A stretch of 64,000 nt of DNA, from the NCBI RefSeq assembly GCF_017873965.1, contig NZ_JAGGKT010000001.1, positions 310,001 to 374,000 on the forward strand. Reading direction: 5' to 3'. The number at the start of each line of letters is the position of its first letter. The first letter of the stretch is position 1. The notes below the pieces were generated by a model. That model was not told the origin of the DNA and did not search any database. It saw nothing but the letters and a program-made list of their open reading frames with translations. Shown piece after piece: positions 1-9,510 of this stretch. A program made the translations under genes and the position numbers. The stretch is from Ammoniphilus resinae (GTDB taxonomy: Bacteria; Bacillota; Bacilli; Aneurinibacillales; RAOX-1).

Positions 1-254
1 GTGCCTATTATGCACCTGCCGCTTCCTTAGTGCAAATGGCTGAGGCCATTTTGAAGGATAAAAAGCGGATCCTTCCTTCCATTGCCTACCTTGAAGGGGA
101 ATATGGATACCAAGATATTTACCTTGGCGTACCGACCGTTCTTGGTGGAGATGGAATCGAAAAGATCATCGAATTAGAACTTACGGCTGTGGAAAAATCT
201 GCTTTAGACAAATCTGCGGATTCTGTTCGTAAGGTGATGGCTATTCTTAGCTAA
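1..254 (+). CDS. mdh: Malate dehydrogenase, 3' end (partial)
   Basis: This is the C-terminal 84 residues of a lactate/malate dehydrogenase-family protein; the gene begins before the window and is read in frame from base 3. The stretch [17 protein letters not shown], followed by [16 protein letters not shown] and [13 protein letters not shown], is the typical end of Bacillales Mdh, which converts malate to oxaloacetate with NAD in the TCA cycle. It ends at TAA 252-254. In Bacillus subtilis mdh lies a few genes upstream of polA, as here, but phoP-phoR, which normally follow, are replaced by leuA. The family call is firm; nothing can be said about the missing N-terminal NAD-binding half. Confidence 0.93.
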   Translation, partial: AYYAPAASLVQMAEAILKDKKRILPSIAYLEGEYGYQDIYLGVPTVLGGDGIEKIIELELTAVEKSALDKSADSVRKVMAILS

Positions 255-281
255 TCAAAAAAATTGCTTGGAATTTACTAA

Positions 282-382
282 GGGGGGCGGAATCCCAATC
301 GGAATCTGTCGAATTCATAACAGGAGATTTTTCCAATTTCCCCGAATGAATTCGATGAATTTCGATTGGGATCCGCCCCCCC
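282..382. repeat. Palindromic intergenic element A
   Basis: Two imperfectly complementary arms of about 37 bases, 282-318 and 346-382, flank a 27-base loop. The ends are a G6 run and a C7 run. The right arm read in reverse (GGGGGGCGGATCCCAATCG, then AAATTCATCGAA) resembles the ends of two other elements at 12690 and 29385, so this is probably a diverged member of the same dispersed family. Lying between mdh and the leuA promoter, it could also terminate mdh transcripts. Confidence 0.75.
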
Positions 383-390
383 TTTCCCTC

Positions 391-419
391 TTGACTATAT
401 TAGGCAGATGAAGTAAACT
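391..419 (+). promoter_or_regulatory. SigA-type promoter for leuA
   Basis: TTGACT at 391-396 and TAAACT at 414-419 are separated by 17 bases, placing the transcript start just ahead of the T-box leader. Confidence 0.6.
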
Positions 420-424
420 GTAAT

Positions 425-714
425 CAATATATAATACGTTGAAAAGGAATAGTAGAATTTCGTGAAACGTACAGAGAGCTGTTGGGTGGTGCGAAACAGC
501 CGTGAAACAAATTCGAACTCACCTTGGAGTAGCTCGCTGAAAGAACACAGTAGGTGGAGCCGGAGCCTAACCGTTACAATAGGAGGATATAAGGTTATTA
601 TTTAACCCGTATCTGTCAGAGTGCATACCGTTTAGGTATGAAACTAGAGTGGTACCGCGTAGGCTGTTGCAGTCTTTCGTCTCTATTTAGCAATAGAGGA
701 TGAAAGGCTTTTTT
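425..714 (+). ncRNA. T-box leader, leucine specifier
   Basis: This tRNA-sensing leader sits upstream of leuA. The T-box core AGAGTGGTACCGCG lies near 647-659. It is followed by an intrinsic terminator (671-714) with arms GTCTTTCGTCTCTAT and ATAGAGGATGAAAGGC and a T run. In the specifier loop the string GAA-CTC-ACC places a CTC leucine codon at 518-520, which fits a leucine biosynthetic gene. Uncharged tRNA-Leu would stabilise the antiterminator and allow leuA expression. Confidence 0.88.
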
Positions 715-757
715 GCATTTTAAGGGCAAATTAATGATTAAAGAGGAGGCTGTTAAA

Positions 758-2461
758 ATGAAAAATGTTGAAAAGTATACTAGGAATTATTTTATGCCAC
801 CGGAAAAAAGTTTGAAATGGACAGAGAAAGAATATATCACTGAAGCTCCGATTTGGTGCAGTGTTGATTTGCGCGATGGAAACCAGGCTTTGATTATACC
901 TATGAGTTTAGAGGAGAAGCTTGAGTTTTTCAAAATGCTTGTGCAAGTTGGATTTAAAGAAATTGAAGTTGGTTTTCCAGCTGCCTCCGAAACGGAATAT
1001 GCATTCTTGCGTACACTTATTGAGCAGGATTTGATCCCAGATGATGTGACGATTCAAGTACTGACACAATCCAGAGAACATATTATTCAAAAAACATTTG
1101 AGGCGCTGGAAGGTGCGAAAAAAGCGGTTGTTCATTTGTATAACTCTACATCCGTTGCCCAGCGTGAACAAGTTTTTAGAAAATCAAAAGAAGAAATCAT
1201 TGAGATTGCCGTTTCAGGGGCAAAATTGTTGGAAAAGTATGCAAAAGAGACCGAAGGAAACTTCCAGTTCCAATATTCCCCTGAAAGCTTTACTGGAACG
1301 GAAATCGACTTTGCGCTTGATATTTGTAATCAGGTTCTTGATGTATGGCAACCAACAGCTGATAATAAGGTGATTATCAATTTACCAGCCACCGTTCAGA
1401 TGTCGATGCCGCACGTGTACGCAAGTCAAATAGAGTATATGTGTAATCACCTAAAATACCGAGAAAACGTGATTGTTTCCCTTCATCCGCATAACGATAG
1501 AGGAACCGGAGTGGCTGATGCTGAGTTAGGGATGTTGGCTGGGGCAGATCGGGTCGAGGGAACTCTTTTCGGAAATGGTGAAAGAACCGGTAATGTCGAC
1601 ATTGTGACCCTTGCATTGAACATGTATTCACATGGAGTAGATCCAAAGCTTAATTTTGAACATATCCATGAGATCAGTGCGGTTTATGAACGTTTGACAA
1701 GAATGAGAGTTCATGAGAGACATCCATACAGCGGTGAATTAGTATTTACTGCCTTCTCAGGTTCACACCAGGATGCCATTGCTAAGGGGATGGAATGGCG
1801 CGAAGAGAAGGATTGCAAGTTTTGGTCGGTGCCTTACCTTCCCATTGATCCGAAAGATATTGGCAGAGAATACGAAGGAGATATTATCCGGATTAACAGT
1901 CAGTCTGGTAAGGGGGGGATTGGTTATATTCTTCAGCAAAACTTTGGATTTGATCTTCCAAAGGAAATGCGTGAAAACTTCGGATATTGCGTGAAGAGTG
2001 TCTCCGACCGCCTGCATAAGGAACTGATGCCTGAGGAAATTTACCAGATCTTTATGACTGAGTATGTGAATATTAAAGACCCTATTGAGTTTATCAGTTA
2101 TCGGTATACCCAGCATGATGATTTCCAGACAACGGTTACTGTACGAATGAATGATAAGGTTCAAGAATTTGTTGGTACCGGAAATGGAAGATTGGATGCG
2201 ATCACCAATGGGCTTCAGGAGAACCTGGGAATCACCTTTGATAATTTAGTTTATAAGGAACATGCTTTAGAAATCGGATCAAAATCACAAGCAGTTAGTT
2301 ACATCGGAATCACTTCCCCGACAGGAACGATCCATTGGGGTAGTGGAATTCATACGGATATTATGACAAGTACGGTGAAAGCATTGTTTAGTGCCATCAA
2401 CAAAATGATGACTGAGGGCAAAGAAGTTAAAGAAGATGTTGAACAAGGTGCAAATGTATAA
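758..2461 (+). CDS. leuA: 2-isopropylmalate synthase, type II
   Basis: This enzyme condenses 2-oxoisovalerate with acetyl-CoA, the first committed step of leucine synthesis. The protein has 567 residues. WCSVDLRDGNQAL near residue 33 holds the metal-binding Asp of the TIM barrel, SLHPHNDRGTG near 243 supplies the His-x-His metal ligands, and the last ~130 residues form the leucine-binding regulatory domain. The N-terminus and overall length match the long Corynebacterium-type (type II) synthases rather than Bacillus subtilis LeuA. The ATG at 758 is chosen because AGAGGAGG stands 10 bases upstream; an in-frame upstream extension runs into the T-box terminator. The gene stands alone, with leuB 20 kb away and leuCD not in the window. 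A terminator follows at 2475-2500. Confidence 0.95.
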   Translation: MKNVEKYTRNYFMPPEKSLKWTEKEYITEAPIWCSVDLRDGNQALIIPMSLEEKLEFFKMLVQVGFKEIEVGFPAASETEYAFLRTLIEQDLIPDDVTIQVLTQSREHIIQKTFEALEGAKKAVVHLYNSTSVAQREQVFRKSKEEIIEIAVSGAKLLEKYAKETEGNFQFQYSPESFTGTEIDFALDICNQVLDVWQPTADNKVIINLPATVQMSMPHVYASQIEYMCNHLKYRENVIVSLHPHNDRGTGVADAELGMLAGADRVEGTLFGNGERTGNVDIVTLALNMYSHGVDPKLNFEHIHEISAVYERLTRMRVHERHPYSGELVFTAFSGSHQDAIAKGMEWREEKDCKFWSVPYLPIDPKDIGREYEGDIIRINSQSGKGGIGYILQQNFGFDLPKEMRENFGYCVKSVSDRLHKELMPEEIYQIFMTEYVNIKDPIEFISYRYTQHDDFQTTVTVRMNDKVQEFVGTGNGRLDAITNGLQENLGITFDNLVYKEHALEIGSKSQAVSYIGITSPTGTIHWGSGIHTDIMTSTVKALFSAINKMMTEGKEVKEDVEQGANV

Positions 2462-2474
2462 GTGGAAAAAGGAA

Positions 2475-2503
2475 AAGAACCCGGTAGTTGCCGGGTTCTT
2501 ATT
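2475..2503. terminator. Intrinsic terminator between leuA and the SPFH gene
   Basis: AAGAACCCGG (2475-2484) pairs with CCGGGTTCTT (2491-2500) across a six-base loop. It sits between two convergent genes and is probably used from both sides. Confidence 0.85.
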
Positions 2504-2514
2504 TATACTAGTGA

Positions 2515-3339
2515 TTACTGCCCTACATTGATAAACGGTGTAGCTCCACCAGTGACATTTGGCAGCTTGCCGTCCCATTTTTTAATTCCTTCTAATTGAG
2601 CTTCGATTTGTCTAAGTTTAATCAATTCAGGTGTTACTTCTTGCTTTTGTAATCTTAAAGCCTCAGCCTGGGCTTGGGCTTTTGTAATTTCTTGTTCCTT
2701 CTCTACTTTAATTCTTTCTAAATCCAGTTTACTCTTCAAGAATTGTTGTTCTGCAATTTGTTTTTGCTCAATGGCCCGGTTGAAATCCTCAGAAAACATA
2801 AATTCCGTAATGTTGATTTCATCGAGAATCATATTATAAGCACTTAGTTTTGCCGCTAAAACTTCTTTTACCTTGATACTAACCTCAGATCGTTTTGAAA
2901 TTAGTTCTTCTGCGGTATATTGCGCTGTAACAGCCTTTAGGGCTTCACCAATCGCAGGGTCAACAATACGTGTTTGAAATTCTAGCCCAACGCGTTGGTA
3001 TAAGTTATTGACTGTTGCAGCATCCAAATGGTAGTTAACTGCTACAGTTGTAGTTACTGTTTGTAAGTCTTTACTGGCAGATGCCTGGCTGGATTCTGTT
3101 TTACTGACACGAACGTCCACCGGAATTACCGTTTGAACAAATGGGATTCTAAAGTGCATTCCTTCCGCCAGCACATTTGGTTGAACGGCTCCGAGTTGTA
3201 ACACAACCCCACTGTGTCCAGCAGGTACAATCACAAAGGATTGAAAGGCTATGATAACAAGTAAGGCAAGTACGACGATAAAGGCTATTCCTTTGGAAGC
3301 AAATTTTTTCGGATTAAAATCAACTACTCTTTCATCCAT
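2515..3339 (-). CDS. SPFH/prohibitin-family membrane protein
   Basis: This 274-residue protein has one N-terminal membrane segment (about residues 17-37), then a prohibitin/Band-7 domain (about 38-200), then a charged helical region rich in Glu, Lys and Gln (about 195-255) that should form a coiled coil. Such proteins oligomerise on the membrane and scaffold or protect proteases and other membrane complexes. The usual FtsH-associated HflC/HflK partner is absent, so the gene stands alone, which is more like the single-gene prohibitin class. The start ATG at 3339 is preceded by an AAGGGGGAAAGC-like ribosome site. No specific substrate can be inferred. Confidence 0.85.
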   Translation of the reverse strand: MDERVVDFNPKKFASKGIAFIVVLALLVIIAFQSFVIVPAGHSGVVLQLGAVQPNVLAEGMHFRIPFVQTVIPVDVRVSKTESSQASASKDLQTVTTTVAVNYHLDAATVNNLYQRVGLEFQTRIVDPAIGEALKAVTAQYTAEELISKRSEVSIKVKEVLAAKLSAYNMILDEINITEFMFSEDFNRAIEQKQIAEQQFLKSKLDLERIKVEKEQEITKAQAQAEALRLQKQEVTPELIKLRQIEAQLEGIKKWDGKLPNVTGGATPFINVGQ

Positions 3340-3487
3340 TAAGCTTTCCCCCTTTTTTTAGACCACTATATGAATGTACGTAAAAAAACTCTTTTGGTTT
3401 CAAAGAAATTTTAGGAAAAGGGTGTTTTGCTAGTCTATTTCCCCTATGATAAGATGAAGGAATGGAATGATTCGGGGGTGCAGAACT

Positions 3488-6130
3488 TTGGAAAAAAAGA
3501 TTGTTGTGTTGGATGGGAACAGTATAGCCAATCGGGCCTTTTATGCGCTGCCATTATTAAGCAATGCGAACGGTTTACATACAAATGCAGTATTTGGTTT
3601 TACCACTATGCTTTTAAAGGTTCTTGAGGAAATGAAACCGACCCATGTACTGGTTGCTTTTGATGCGGGCAAGGTCGTTTTTCGGCATCAAGATTTTGCG
3701 GAATACAAGGGTGGTCGGCAAAAAACGCCAAATGAGTTATCGGAGCAGTTTCCTTATATTCGTGAGCTATTGGATGCCTTTAGTATCCCACATTATGAGT
3801 TGGCTGGTTATGAAGCAGATGATATTATCGGGACGCTCACAAAAGAGGCTGATGATCAGGGGATCCAGACAGTCATCGTAACAGGTGACAAGGATATGCT
3901 GCAACTTGTGTCAGAGCGGGTGCATGTAGCATTAACGCGAAAAGGAATTAGTGAAATTGAGTGGTTCAACCCTAACGCTATACAAGAAAAGTACGGGTTA
4001 AATCCTGATCAAATTAAGGATCTGAAAGGATTAATGGGAGATGCCTCCGATAATATTCCGGGAATTCCTGGGGTTGGGGAGAAAACTGCTTTGAAATTAC
4101 TGCATGAATTTAATTCTGTTGAAAATTTACTAGAACATATTGACCAGATCTCAGGGAAAAAATTGAAGGAAAAAGTGCAGGAACACCAATCGCAGGCATT
4201 GTTAAGCAAAGAATTAGCGACAATCTTACGCGCAGCACCGATCGAGGTGAAATTAGATCAACTTGAGTACGCTGGCTATCAAAAGGAAAACGTCCTTGAA
4301 GCCTTTAAAAAGTTTGAATTTAAGTCCCTTTATGATCGTGTAGGGGTTGAGGAGGTCCAAGAGGATCAACCTGTCCGGCCAATCGCGTTTACGATCATAG
4401 ATGAAGAGAATAAACAGTCCTTTGAATCCTATCTAAAAGAGGATCTTGCACTGCATGTAGAGCTGGACGGAGAAAGTTATCATCGTGCGGAGATTATTGG
4501 GTTTTCCTTTGAAACAGACGAGAAGTTCTTTTTTGTTCCATTTTCCGTTGCGACCCATTGGGAGCGATTTGAAAAATGGCTCGCCGAGGAAAATGGCAAA
4601 ATTATATACGATCTGAAAAGGGCAACCGTGAGTCTTCATTGGCATGGAATCAACTTAGCAGGAGTTTCCAGGGATATCATGTTGGCCTCCTATTTGATAA
4701 ACCCTTCAGAAACGGACTTTAGTCTGCAGGAAATTTATAAAAGAGAAACGGGTGGCCTGCTACCTAATGACATTTCGATATATGGGAAAAAGAATAAGAA
4801 GGAGCCGCTCCCTACTTTAGAAATTATCGCTGAGCATGTTTGCAGAAAAGCAGATGCTGTTCGGAAAATCTGGGGAATATTAGAGCCTAAACTCGTGGGA
4901 AATGACCTCCAACCATTGTTTTATGACCTTGAGATGCCACTTGCTTTGGTTTTAGCGAGAATGGAGTATACAGGAATCGCAGTAAACATTGAAAAACTTT
5001 CCACGATGGGGCGAGAGCTAGAGGAACGATTAAGTCAGTTGACAAAAGAAATCTATGAGTTGGCAGGGGACACTTTTAATATTAATTCTCCAAAGCAGCT
5101 AGGGGAAATTTTATTTGACCGCTTAGGGTTACCGGTCGTGAAGAAAACGAAGACGGGTTATTCCACGAATGCTGAAGTATTGGAGAAGCTGCAAGGCATG
5201 CATGAAATCATACCGAAAATTCTTTACTTCCGCCAATTAGGAAAGTTGTATTCCACTTATATTGAAGGATTAACGAAAGAGGTCAATCCGCAAACGGGAA
5301 AGATTCACACCTCCTATAACCAGGCTACAACGGCTACTGGACGATTAAGCAGTGTGGAGCCAAACCTCCAGAATATCCCCATTCGAATGGAGGAGGGGCG
5401 GAAAATCAGGGAAGCCTTTGTTCCGTCTGAAGAAGGATGGTATATTCTTGCCGCGGATTATTCTCAGATTGAATTGCGGGTGTTAGCACATATTGCAAAC
5501 GATGAGAGGTTGACCGATGCTTTTCATCATAATGCAGATATTCATAGTAAAACGGCCATGGATGTCTTTGGAGTATCCCCAGAGGAGGTTACCTCAGAAA
5601 TGAGGAGACAGGCCAAGGCAGTTAACTTTGGGATTGTGTATGGAATTAGTGATTATGGTTTGTCTCAAAATCTAAATATTACGCGAAAACAGGCTGCAGC
5701 CTTTATCGAGCGCTATTTCTCTGTATTCGAAGGGGTTAAACAATATATGGAGGATATCGTGAAGAAGGCTAAAAAAGACGGCTATGTTACGACACTGTTG
5801 CAGCGCAGGAGATATCTTCCGGAAATTAATAGTAGCAACTTTAATTTGCGCAGTTTTGCTGAGCGTACAGCAATGAATACTCCGATTCAGGGATCGGCTG
5901 CAGATATTATCAAGCTGGCTATGATCCACATGGCAAAAGCGATTGAGGAAAAAGGGTTACACAGCAGAATGCTGTTACAGGTGCATGATGAGCTTGTTTT
6001 TGAAGTACCCGCAAAGGAACTGGAAGAACTAAAAGAATTAGTGGCACAGGTCATGGAGAATGCGATACAGCTTAATGTACCGTTAAAAGTGGATGTCAGT
6101 GTTGGCGAAACTTGGTATGAAGCTAAATAA
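3488..6130 (+). CDS. polA: DNA polymerase I
   Basis: This is the repair and Okazaki-fragment-processing polymerase, 880 residues long as in Bacillus subtilis. Residues 1-290 form the 5'-3' flap exonuclease (YEADDIIGTL, VTGDKDMLQL). The middle region is a degenerate 3'-5' exonuclease fold without the usual catalytic Asp-Glu pair, as is known for Bacillus enzymes. The C-terminal polymerase has motif A DYSQIELRVLAH, motif B RRQAKAVNFGIVYG and motif C QVHDEL. The TTG at 3488 is chosen as start because GGGGGTG lies 7 bases upstream and this gives the family length. mutM follows 31 bases later, so the two are probably co-transcribed. Confidence 0.97.
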   Translation: MEKKIVVLDGNSIANRAFYALPLLSNANGLHTNAVFGFTTMLLKVLEEMKPTHVLVAFDAGKVVFRHQDFAEYKGGRQKTPNELSEQFPYIRELLDAFSIPHYELAGYEADDIIGTLTKEADDQGIQTVIVTGDKDMLQLVSERVHVALTRKGISEIEWFNPNAIQEKYGLNPDQIKDLKGLMGDASDNIPGIPGVGEKTALKLLHEFNSVENLLEHIDQISGKKLKEKVQEHQSQALLSKELATILRAAPIEVKLDQLEYAGYQKENVLEAFKKFEFKSLYDRVGVEEVQEDQPVRPIAFTIIDEENKQSFESYLKEDLALHVELDGESYHRAEIIGFSFETDEKFFFVPFSVATHWERFEKWLAEENGKIIYDLKRATVSLHWHGINLAGVSRDIMLASYLINPSETDFSLQEIYKRETGGLLPNDISIYGKKNKKEPLPTLEIIAEHVCRKADAVRKIWGILEPKLVGNDLQPLFYDLEMPLALVLARMEYTGIAVNIEKLSTMGRELEERLSQLTKEIYELAGDTFNINSPKQLGEILFDRLGLPVVKKTKTGYSTNAEVLEKLQGMHEIIPKILYFRQLGKLYSTYIEGLTKEVNPQTGKIHTSYNQATTATGRLSSVEPNLQNIPIRMEEGRKIREAFVPSEEGWYILAADYSQIELRVLAHIANDERLTDAFHHNADIHSKTAMDVFGVSPEEVTSEMRRQAKAVNFGIVYGISDYGLSQNLNITRKQAAAFIERYFSVFEGVKQYMEDIVKKAKKDGYVTTLLQRRRYLPEINSSNFNLRSFAERTAMNTPIQGSAADIIKLAMIHMAKAIEEKGLHSRMLLQVHDELVFEVPAKELEELKELVAQVMENAIQLNVPLKVDVSVGETWYEAK

Positions 6131-6161
6131 TGGCGGACGTTAAGCCCAAGGAGGGAAATAG

Positions 6162-7004
6162 GTGCCGGAATTACCTGAGGTGGAGACGGTTCGAAGAACC
6201 TTGGAAGGCTTGGTTGTTGGAAAGAGAATTCGCAATGTATCAGTCTTTTTGCCAAGAATTATTAGAAGACCTGCAGAAATATTGGAATTTTCCCTGCTGC
6301 TTCAAGGACAAACCATTCAAGGAGTTGGGCGAAGAGGGAAATTCCTGAAAATTATCCTCGATGACCTTGTGTTGGTTTCCCATTTGCGTATGGAAGGACG
6401 TTACGGGGTTTATCATTTAGATGAGCCAATTGAAAAACATACCCATGTGATTTTTCATTTTACAGATGGAAAAGAGCTGCGGTATCGAGATGTAAGACAA
6501 TTTGGAACAATGGAAATTTGGCCGAAGGGGCAGGAGGATGACGCTCCTTCCTTACGCAAACTAGGTCCGGAGCCTCTTGATCCAGATTTCACACTGGCTA
6601 TATTTAAAGAAAGACTGAAGGGAAGAAAAACAAAAATTAAGCCCCTGCTTCTAAACCAGGAATGGTTAGTAGGGCTTGGGAATATTTATGTAGATGAGGC
6701 CCTATATCGGGCAAGGATCCACCCCGAAACAGAGGCACACATGCTCTCCCCGATTAAAATTAGGCAGTTGTATCAAGCGATTCAGGAAACACTGCAGGAG
6801 GCCATAGAACAAGGGGGAAGCTCAATAAAATCCTATGTAAATGGCCAAGGGGAAATGGGAATGTTTCAACAGCAGCTAAAAGCATACGGAAGAGATAACG
6901 AGCCTTGCTTGCGTTGTGGAACTTTAATGAAACGAACAGTCGTTGGTGGGCGTGGGACACATTTTTGCCCTCGATGTCAAAAGTTGAGGATGGAAAAAAA
7001 CTAA
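6162..7004 (+). CDS. mutM: Formamidopyrimidine-DNA glycosylase
   Basis: This bifunctional base-excision enzyme removes 8-oxoguanine and formamidopyrimidines and nicks the abasic site. The mature N-terminus PELPEVETVRR carries the catalytic Pro2 and Glu3, which fixes the GTG start at 6162 behind AAGGAGGG. The C-terminal zinc finger is CLRC, 16 residues, then CPRC, near residues 247-270. The protein has 280 residues. It sits between polA and coaE as in Bacillus subtilis, where ytaF intervenes; ytaF is missing here. Confidence 0.97.
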   Translation: MPELPEVETVRRTLEGLVVGKRIRNVSVFLPRIIRRPAEILEFSLLLQGQTIQGVGRRGKFLKIILDDLVLVSHLRMEGRYGVYHLDEPIEKHTHVIFHFTDGKELRYRDVRQFGTMEIWPKGQEDDAPSLRKLGPEPLDPDFTLAIFKERLKGRKTKIKPLLLNQEWLVGLGNIYVDEALYRARIHPETEAHMLSPIKIRQLYQAIQETLQEAIEQGGSSIKSYVNGQGEMGMFQQQLKAYGRDNEPCLRCGTLMKRTVVGGRGTHFCPRCQKLRMEKN

Positions 7005-7053
7005 AAGCTCAACCCCAAAGTCATATAGAATTTGCTATGAAAGAGGAGTAAAG

Positions 7054-7650
7054 ATGATTATTGGTTTGACGGGTGGCATTGCCTGTGGGAAAAGTACTGT
7101 TGCTAAAATGTTATCGGATTTGGGAAGCATCATAGTTGATGCGGACAAGATTGCCCGTGAAGTTGTTGAGCCCGGACAGGCAGGGCTTCTCCAAATCGTG
7201 GAGCGATTTGGAGAAGGAGTTTTATTTGCGGATGGCACTTTGAATCGAAAAGCATTAGGTGCTATTGTCTTTTCAGATTTATCGGCTAGGCAAGACTTAA
7301 ATCAAATTCTGCATCCTCTTATTCGTCAAGTGATGAAAGAAAGGAAAGAGCAAGCTCTTGCTTTGAACCCGCCGTTAGTTGTTTTGGACATTCCCTTGCT
7401 TTTTGAATCTAAGCTACAGCAAATGGTAGAGAAGGTTGTTGTTGTCTATATTCCGAGGAAGCTGCAATTGCAACGATTGATGGAAAGGGATCAAATTTCT
7501 ATGCAGGAGGCAGAACAGAGAATTGCTTCCCAAATGGATATTGAAAAAAAGAAGGAGTTAGCTGATTTCGTGATTGATAATAGCGGATCCATCGAGGAAA
7601 CCAAAAGACTGGTTGAAGACATATTTACAAAATTGAGCAAGGGTATTTAA
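7054..7650 (+). CDS. coaE: Dephospho-CoA kinase
   Basis: This kinase phosphorylates the 3'-hydroxyl of dephospho-CoA, the last step of coenzyme A synthesis. The P-loop GLTGGIACGKST is at residues 4-15, DADKIAREVV follows near 30, and VLDIPLLFE near 110 is the CoA-kinase signature. The length of 198 residues is normal. AGAGGAG lies 7 bases before the ATG. Its stop is only 3 bases from the next gene, indicating translational coupling. Confidence 0.96.
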   Translation: MIIGLTGGIACGKSTVAKMLSDLGSIIVDADKIAREVVEPGQAGLLQIVERFGEGVLFADGTLNRKALGAIVFSDLSARQDLNQILHPLIRQVMKERKEQALALNPPLVVLDIPLLFESKLQQMVEKVVVVYIPRKLQLQRLMERDQISMQEAEQRIASQMDIEKKKELADFVIDNSGSIEETKRLVEDIFTKLSKGI

Positions 7651-7653
7651 TTT

Positions 7654-8208
7654 ATGGTCATTATGTTAAATCGTAAGATTACACTACTCTTCTTATTGTT
7701 TGCCTTGTTCTTTTTATTTAACAGTTCCTTCTTTTGGAAAGCCATGTATCCGATTTACTTCCAGCAGGAAGTGACAGAGGCCGCGAAAAAATATAATGTA
7801 GACCCCTATTTGATTTTTGCGATTATCCAGATAGAAAGTAACTTTAAAAATCAACGCATTTCCAATAAAGGGGCTTCAGGCTTAATGCAATTAATGCCTG
7901 ACACAGCGGAATGGGCCATCGAGCAGGCAAACTTGCCTGCAACTATGATTCAACAAATGCACAATCCACGGGTAAATATCGAAATCGGTGCATGGTATAT
8001 TGCTTTTCTCGAACGAAAATTCCATCAAAATCATTATGCCGTGATCGCTGCTTATAATGCGGGCCAAGGTAATGTCGAAAAATGGCTGAGGGAAGACATT
8101 TGGGATGGATCTTACCAGCATTTAGGGGATATCCCGTTTGGTGAAACGCGTCACTATGTGCAAAGAGTTCTATACTTTTATGGGAAATATAGAGAGATTT
8201 ATCAATGA
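7654..8208 (+). CDS. Membrane-anchored lytic transglycosylase (SLT domain)
   Basis: This 184-residue protein has an N-terminal hydrophobic anchor (about residues 9-27) and a soluble lytic transglycosylase domain. IIQIESNFKNQRISNKGASGLMQLMP contains the catalytic Glu of the ES motif (IESNF) and the GLMQLMP signature, and AAYNAGQGNVEKWL is the downstream AYNAG motif. It cleaves peptidoglycan glycan strands on the outer side of the membrane. ATG at 7654 and ATG at 7663 are both possible; the first overlaps least with coaE. A lysozyme-like enzyme at this locus recurs in relatives. Its cellular role (cell wall turnover or sporulation) is not shown by the sequence. Confidence 0.9.
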   Translation: MVIMLNRKITLLFLLFALFFLFNSSFFWKAMYPIYFQQEVTEAAKKYNVDPYLIFAIIQIESNFKNQRISNKGASGLMQLMPDTAEWAIEQANLPATMIQQMHNPRVNIEIGAWYIAFLERKFHQNHYAVIAAYNAGQGNVEKWLREDIWDGSYQHLGDIPFGETRHYVQRVLYFYGKYREIYQ

Positions 8209-8389
8209 TCTTCAGGTGGACAGCCTGGGGGTTTTTGTTGTATCGGGTCATGCGACGTCCCTATCGGTTTGAACTGGGACATGCATAATTTTCTCCCTGA
8301 GTTAAGTAAATACTAGTAGAACCAGGGGTTTATGAGGTTGGTGGGCGGGAGCCGAAATATTCCTAAAAAAAGTTTTTTCCCAGAACCTA

Positions 8390-8417
8390 TTGCCAAATGT
8401 GTCATACTTATTATAAT
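8390..8417 (+). promoter_or_regulatory. SigA-type promoter for gapB
   Basis: TTGCCA (8390-8395), a 16-base spacer and TATAAT (8412-8417) lie 46 bases before the gapB start. The gap from 8209 to here holds only a weak CAGG/CCTG hairpin with a T run near 8212-8237, which could terminate the coaE transcript. Confidence 0.7.
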
Positions 8418-8463
8418 AAAGATAGTAAATAGTGTGTGATAATGGTGGAAGGGGAACTGATGT

Positions 8464-9498
8464 ATGAAAACGAAAATTGGGATTAATGGATTTGGACGTA
8501 TTGGAAGAATGGTTTTTCGAAAAGCTATTTCTGATCCAACAATAGATGTTGTTGCAATTAACGCCAGCTATCCCGCTGAAACCCTGGCCCATTTAATTAA
8601 ATACGATTCCATTCATGGGACGATTAACGATAAAATTGAATTCACTGAGAATACCATCATTGTAAATGGAAAAGAAACAAAATTACTAAGTGATCGCGAT
8701 CCAAGCAAACTTCCTTGGGGTGAACTTGGAGTTGAGATTGTTGTGGAAGCAACTGGGAAGTTCCGTGACCAAGAAGGCGCAGGGAAACATTTGGCTGCAG
8801 GAGCGAAAAGAGTTGTTATCACAGCTCCTGGGAAAGATGATGATGTTACGATTGTAATGGGGGTTAACGAAGCCGACTTTGACCCGCAAAAACATTTTAT
8901 TATTTCCAACGCTTCGTGTACAACCAATTGTCTTGCACCTGTTGCCAAAGTATTAGATCAGGCCTTTGGAATTGAGAGTGGAATGATGACAACCATTCAC
9001 TCCTATACCAATGACCAGTTAAATTTGGATAATCCTCATAAGGACCTAAGAAGAGCAAGAGCTTGCGGAAACTCAATTATTCCTACCTCAACTGGTGCAG
9101 CCAAGGCAGTATCTAGGGTTCTTCCACAGTTACAAGGCAAGCTAAATGGATTGTCCTTACGAGTACCAACTCCAAATGTTTCGATTGTTGATTTAGTTGT
9201 TAATTTGAAGGATTCAGTCACTCGAGATAGTGTAAATAAAGCTCTTAAAGAAGCAGCAGAAGGTTCAATGAGCCGCTTCCTCGAATACACTGAAGAACCA
9301 TTGGTTTCCAGTGATTTCAATGGAAATGAGCATTCCTCGATTGTAGACGGTCTTTCCACCATGGTAATGGGGGATAAACAGGTTAAAGTATTAGCTTGGT
9401 ATGATAATGAATGGGGATATTCCTGCCGCGTGTTGGACTTAGTTAAACATGTTGCAGAATCATCTCGTGCTTTAGAAGAAATGGCAATGACAGTGTAA
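8464..9498 (+). CDS. gapB: Glyceraldehyde-3-phosphate dehydrogenase, GapB type
   Basis: The 344-residue protein has the Rossmann motif [16 protein letters not shown] and the active-site cysteine C152 in [12 protein letters not shown]. After the second beta strand the sequence is [11 protein letters not shown]-specific glycolytic GAPDHs have an Asp just after this Asn, while NADP-preferring GapB-type enzymes lack it. This and the position next to coaE and nrdR argue for the gluconeogenic GapB rather than GapA. It would be expected to work towards glyceraldehyde-3-phosphate during growth on TCA intermediates. A terminator follows directly. Confidence 0.93.
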   Translation: MKTKIGINGFGRIGRMVFRKAISDPTIDVVAINASYPAETLAHLIKYDSIHGTINDKIEFTENTIIVNGKETKLLSDRDPSKLPWGELGVEIVVEATGKFRDQEGAGKHLAAGAKRVVITAPGKDDDVTIVMGVNEADFDPQKHFIISNASCTTNCLAPVAKVLDQAFGIESGMMTTIHSYTNDQLNLDNPHKDLRRARACGNSIIPTSTGAAKAVSRVLPQLQGKLNGLSLRVPTPNVSIVDLVVNLKDSVTRDSVNKALKEAAEGSMSRFLEYTEEPLVSSDFNGNEHSSIVDGLSTMVMGDKQVKVLAWYDNEWGYSCRVLDLVKHVAESSRALEEMAMTV

Positions 9499-9510
9499 AA
9501 AATAATGGAG

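Noticed and set aside
713-757. N-terminal extension of leuA
   Set aside because: Its start lies in the T run of the T-box terminator and lacks a ribosome site, while ATG 758 has AGAGGAGG.
1098-1373. Extra genes inside leuA and other large genes on either strand
   Set aside because: These frames are shadows of the conserved coding sequence, without ribosome sites or recognisable products.
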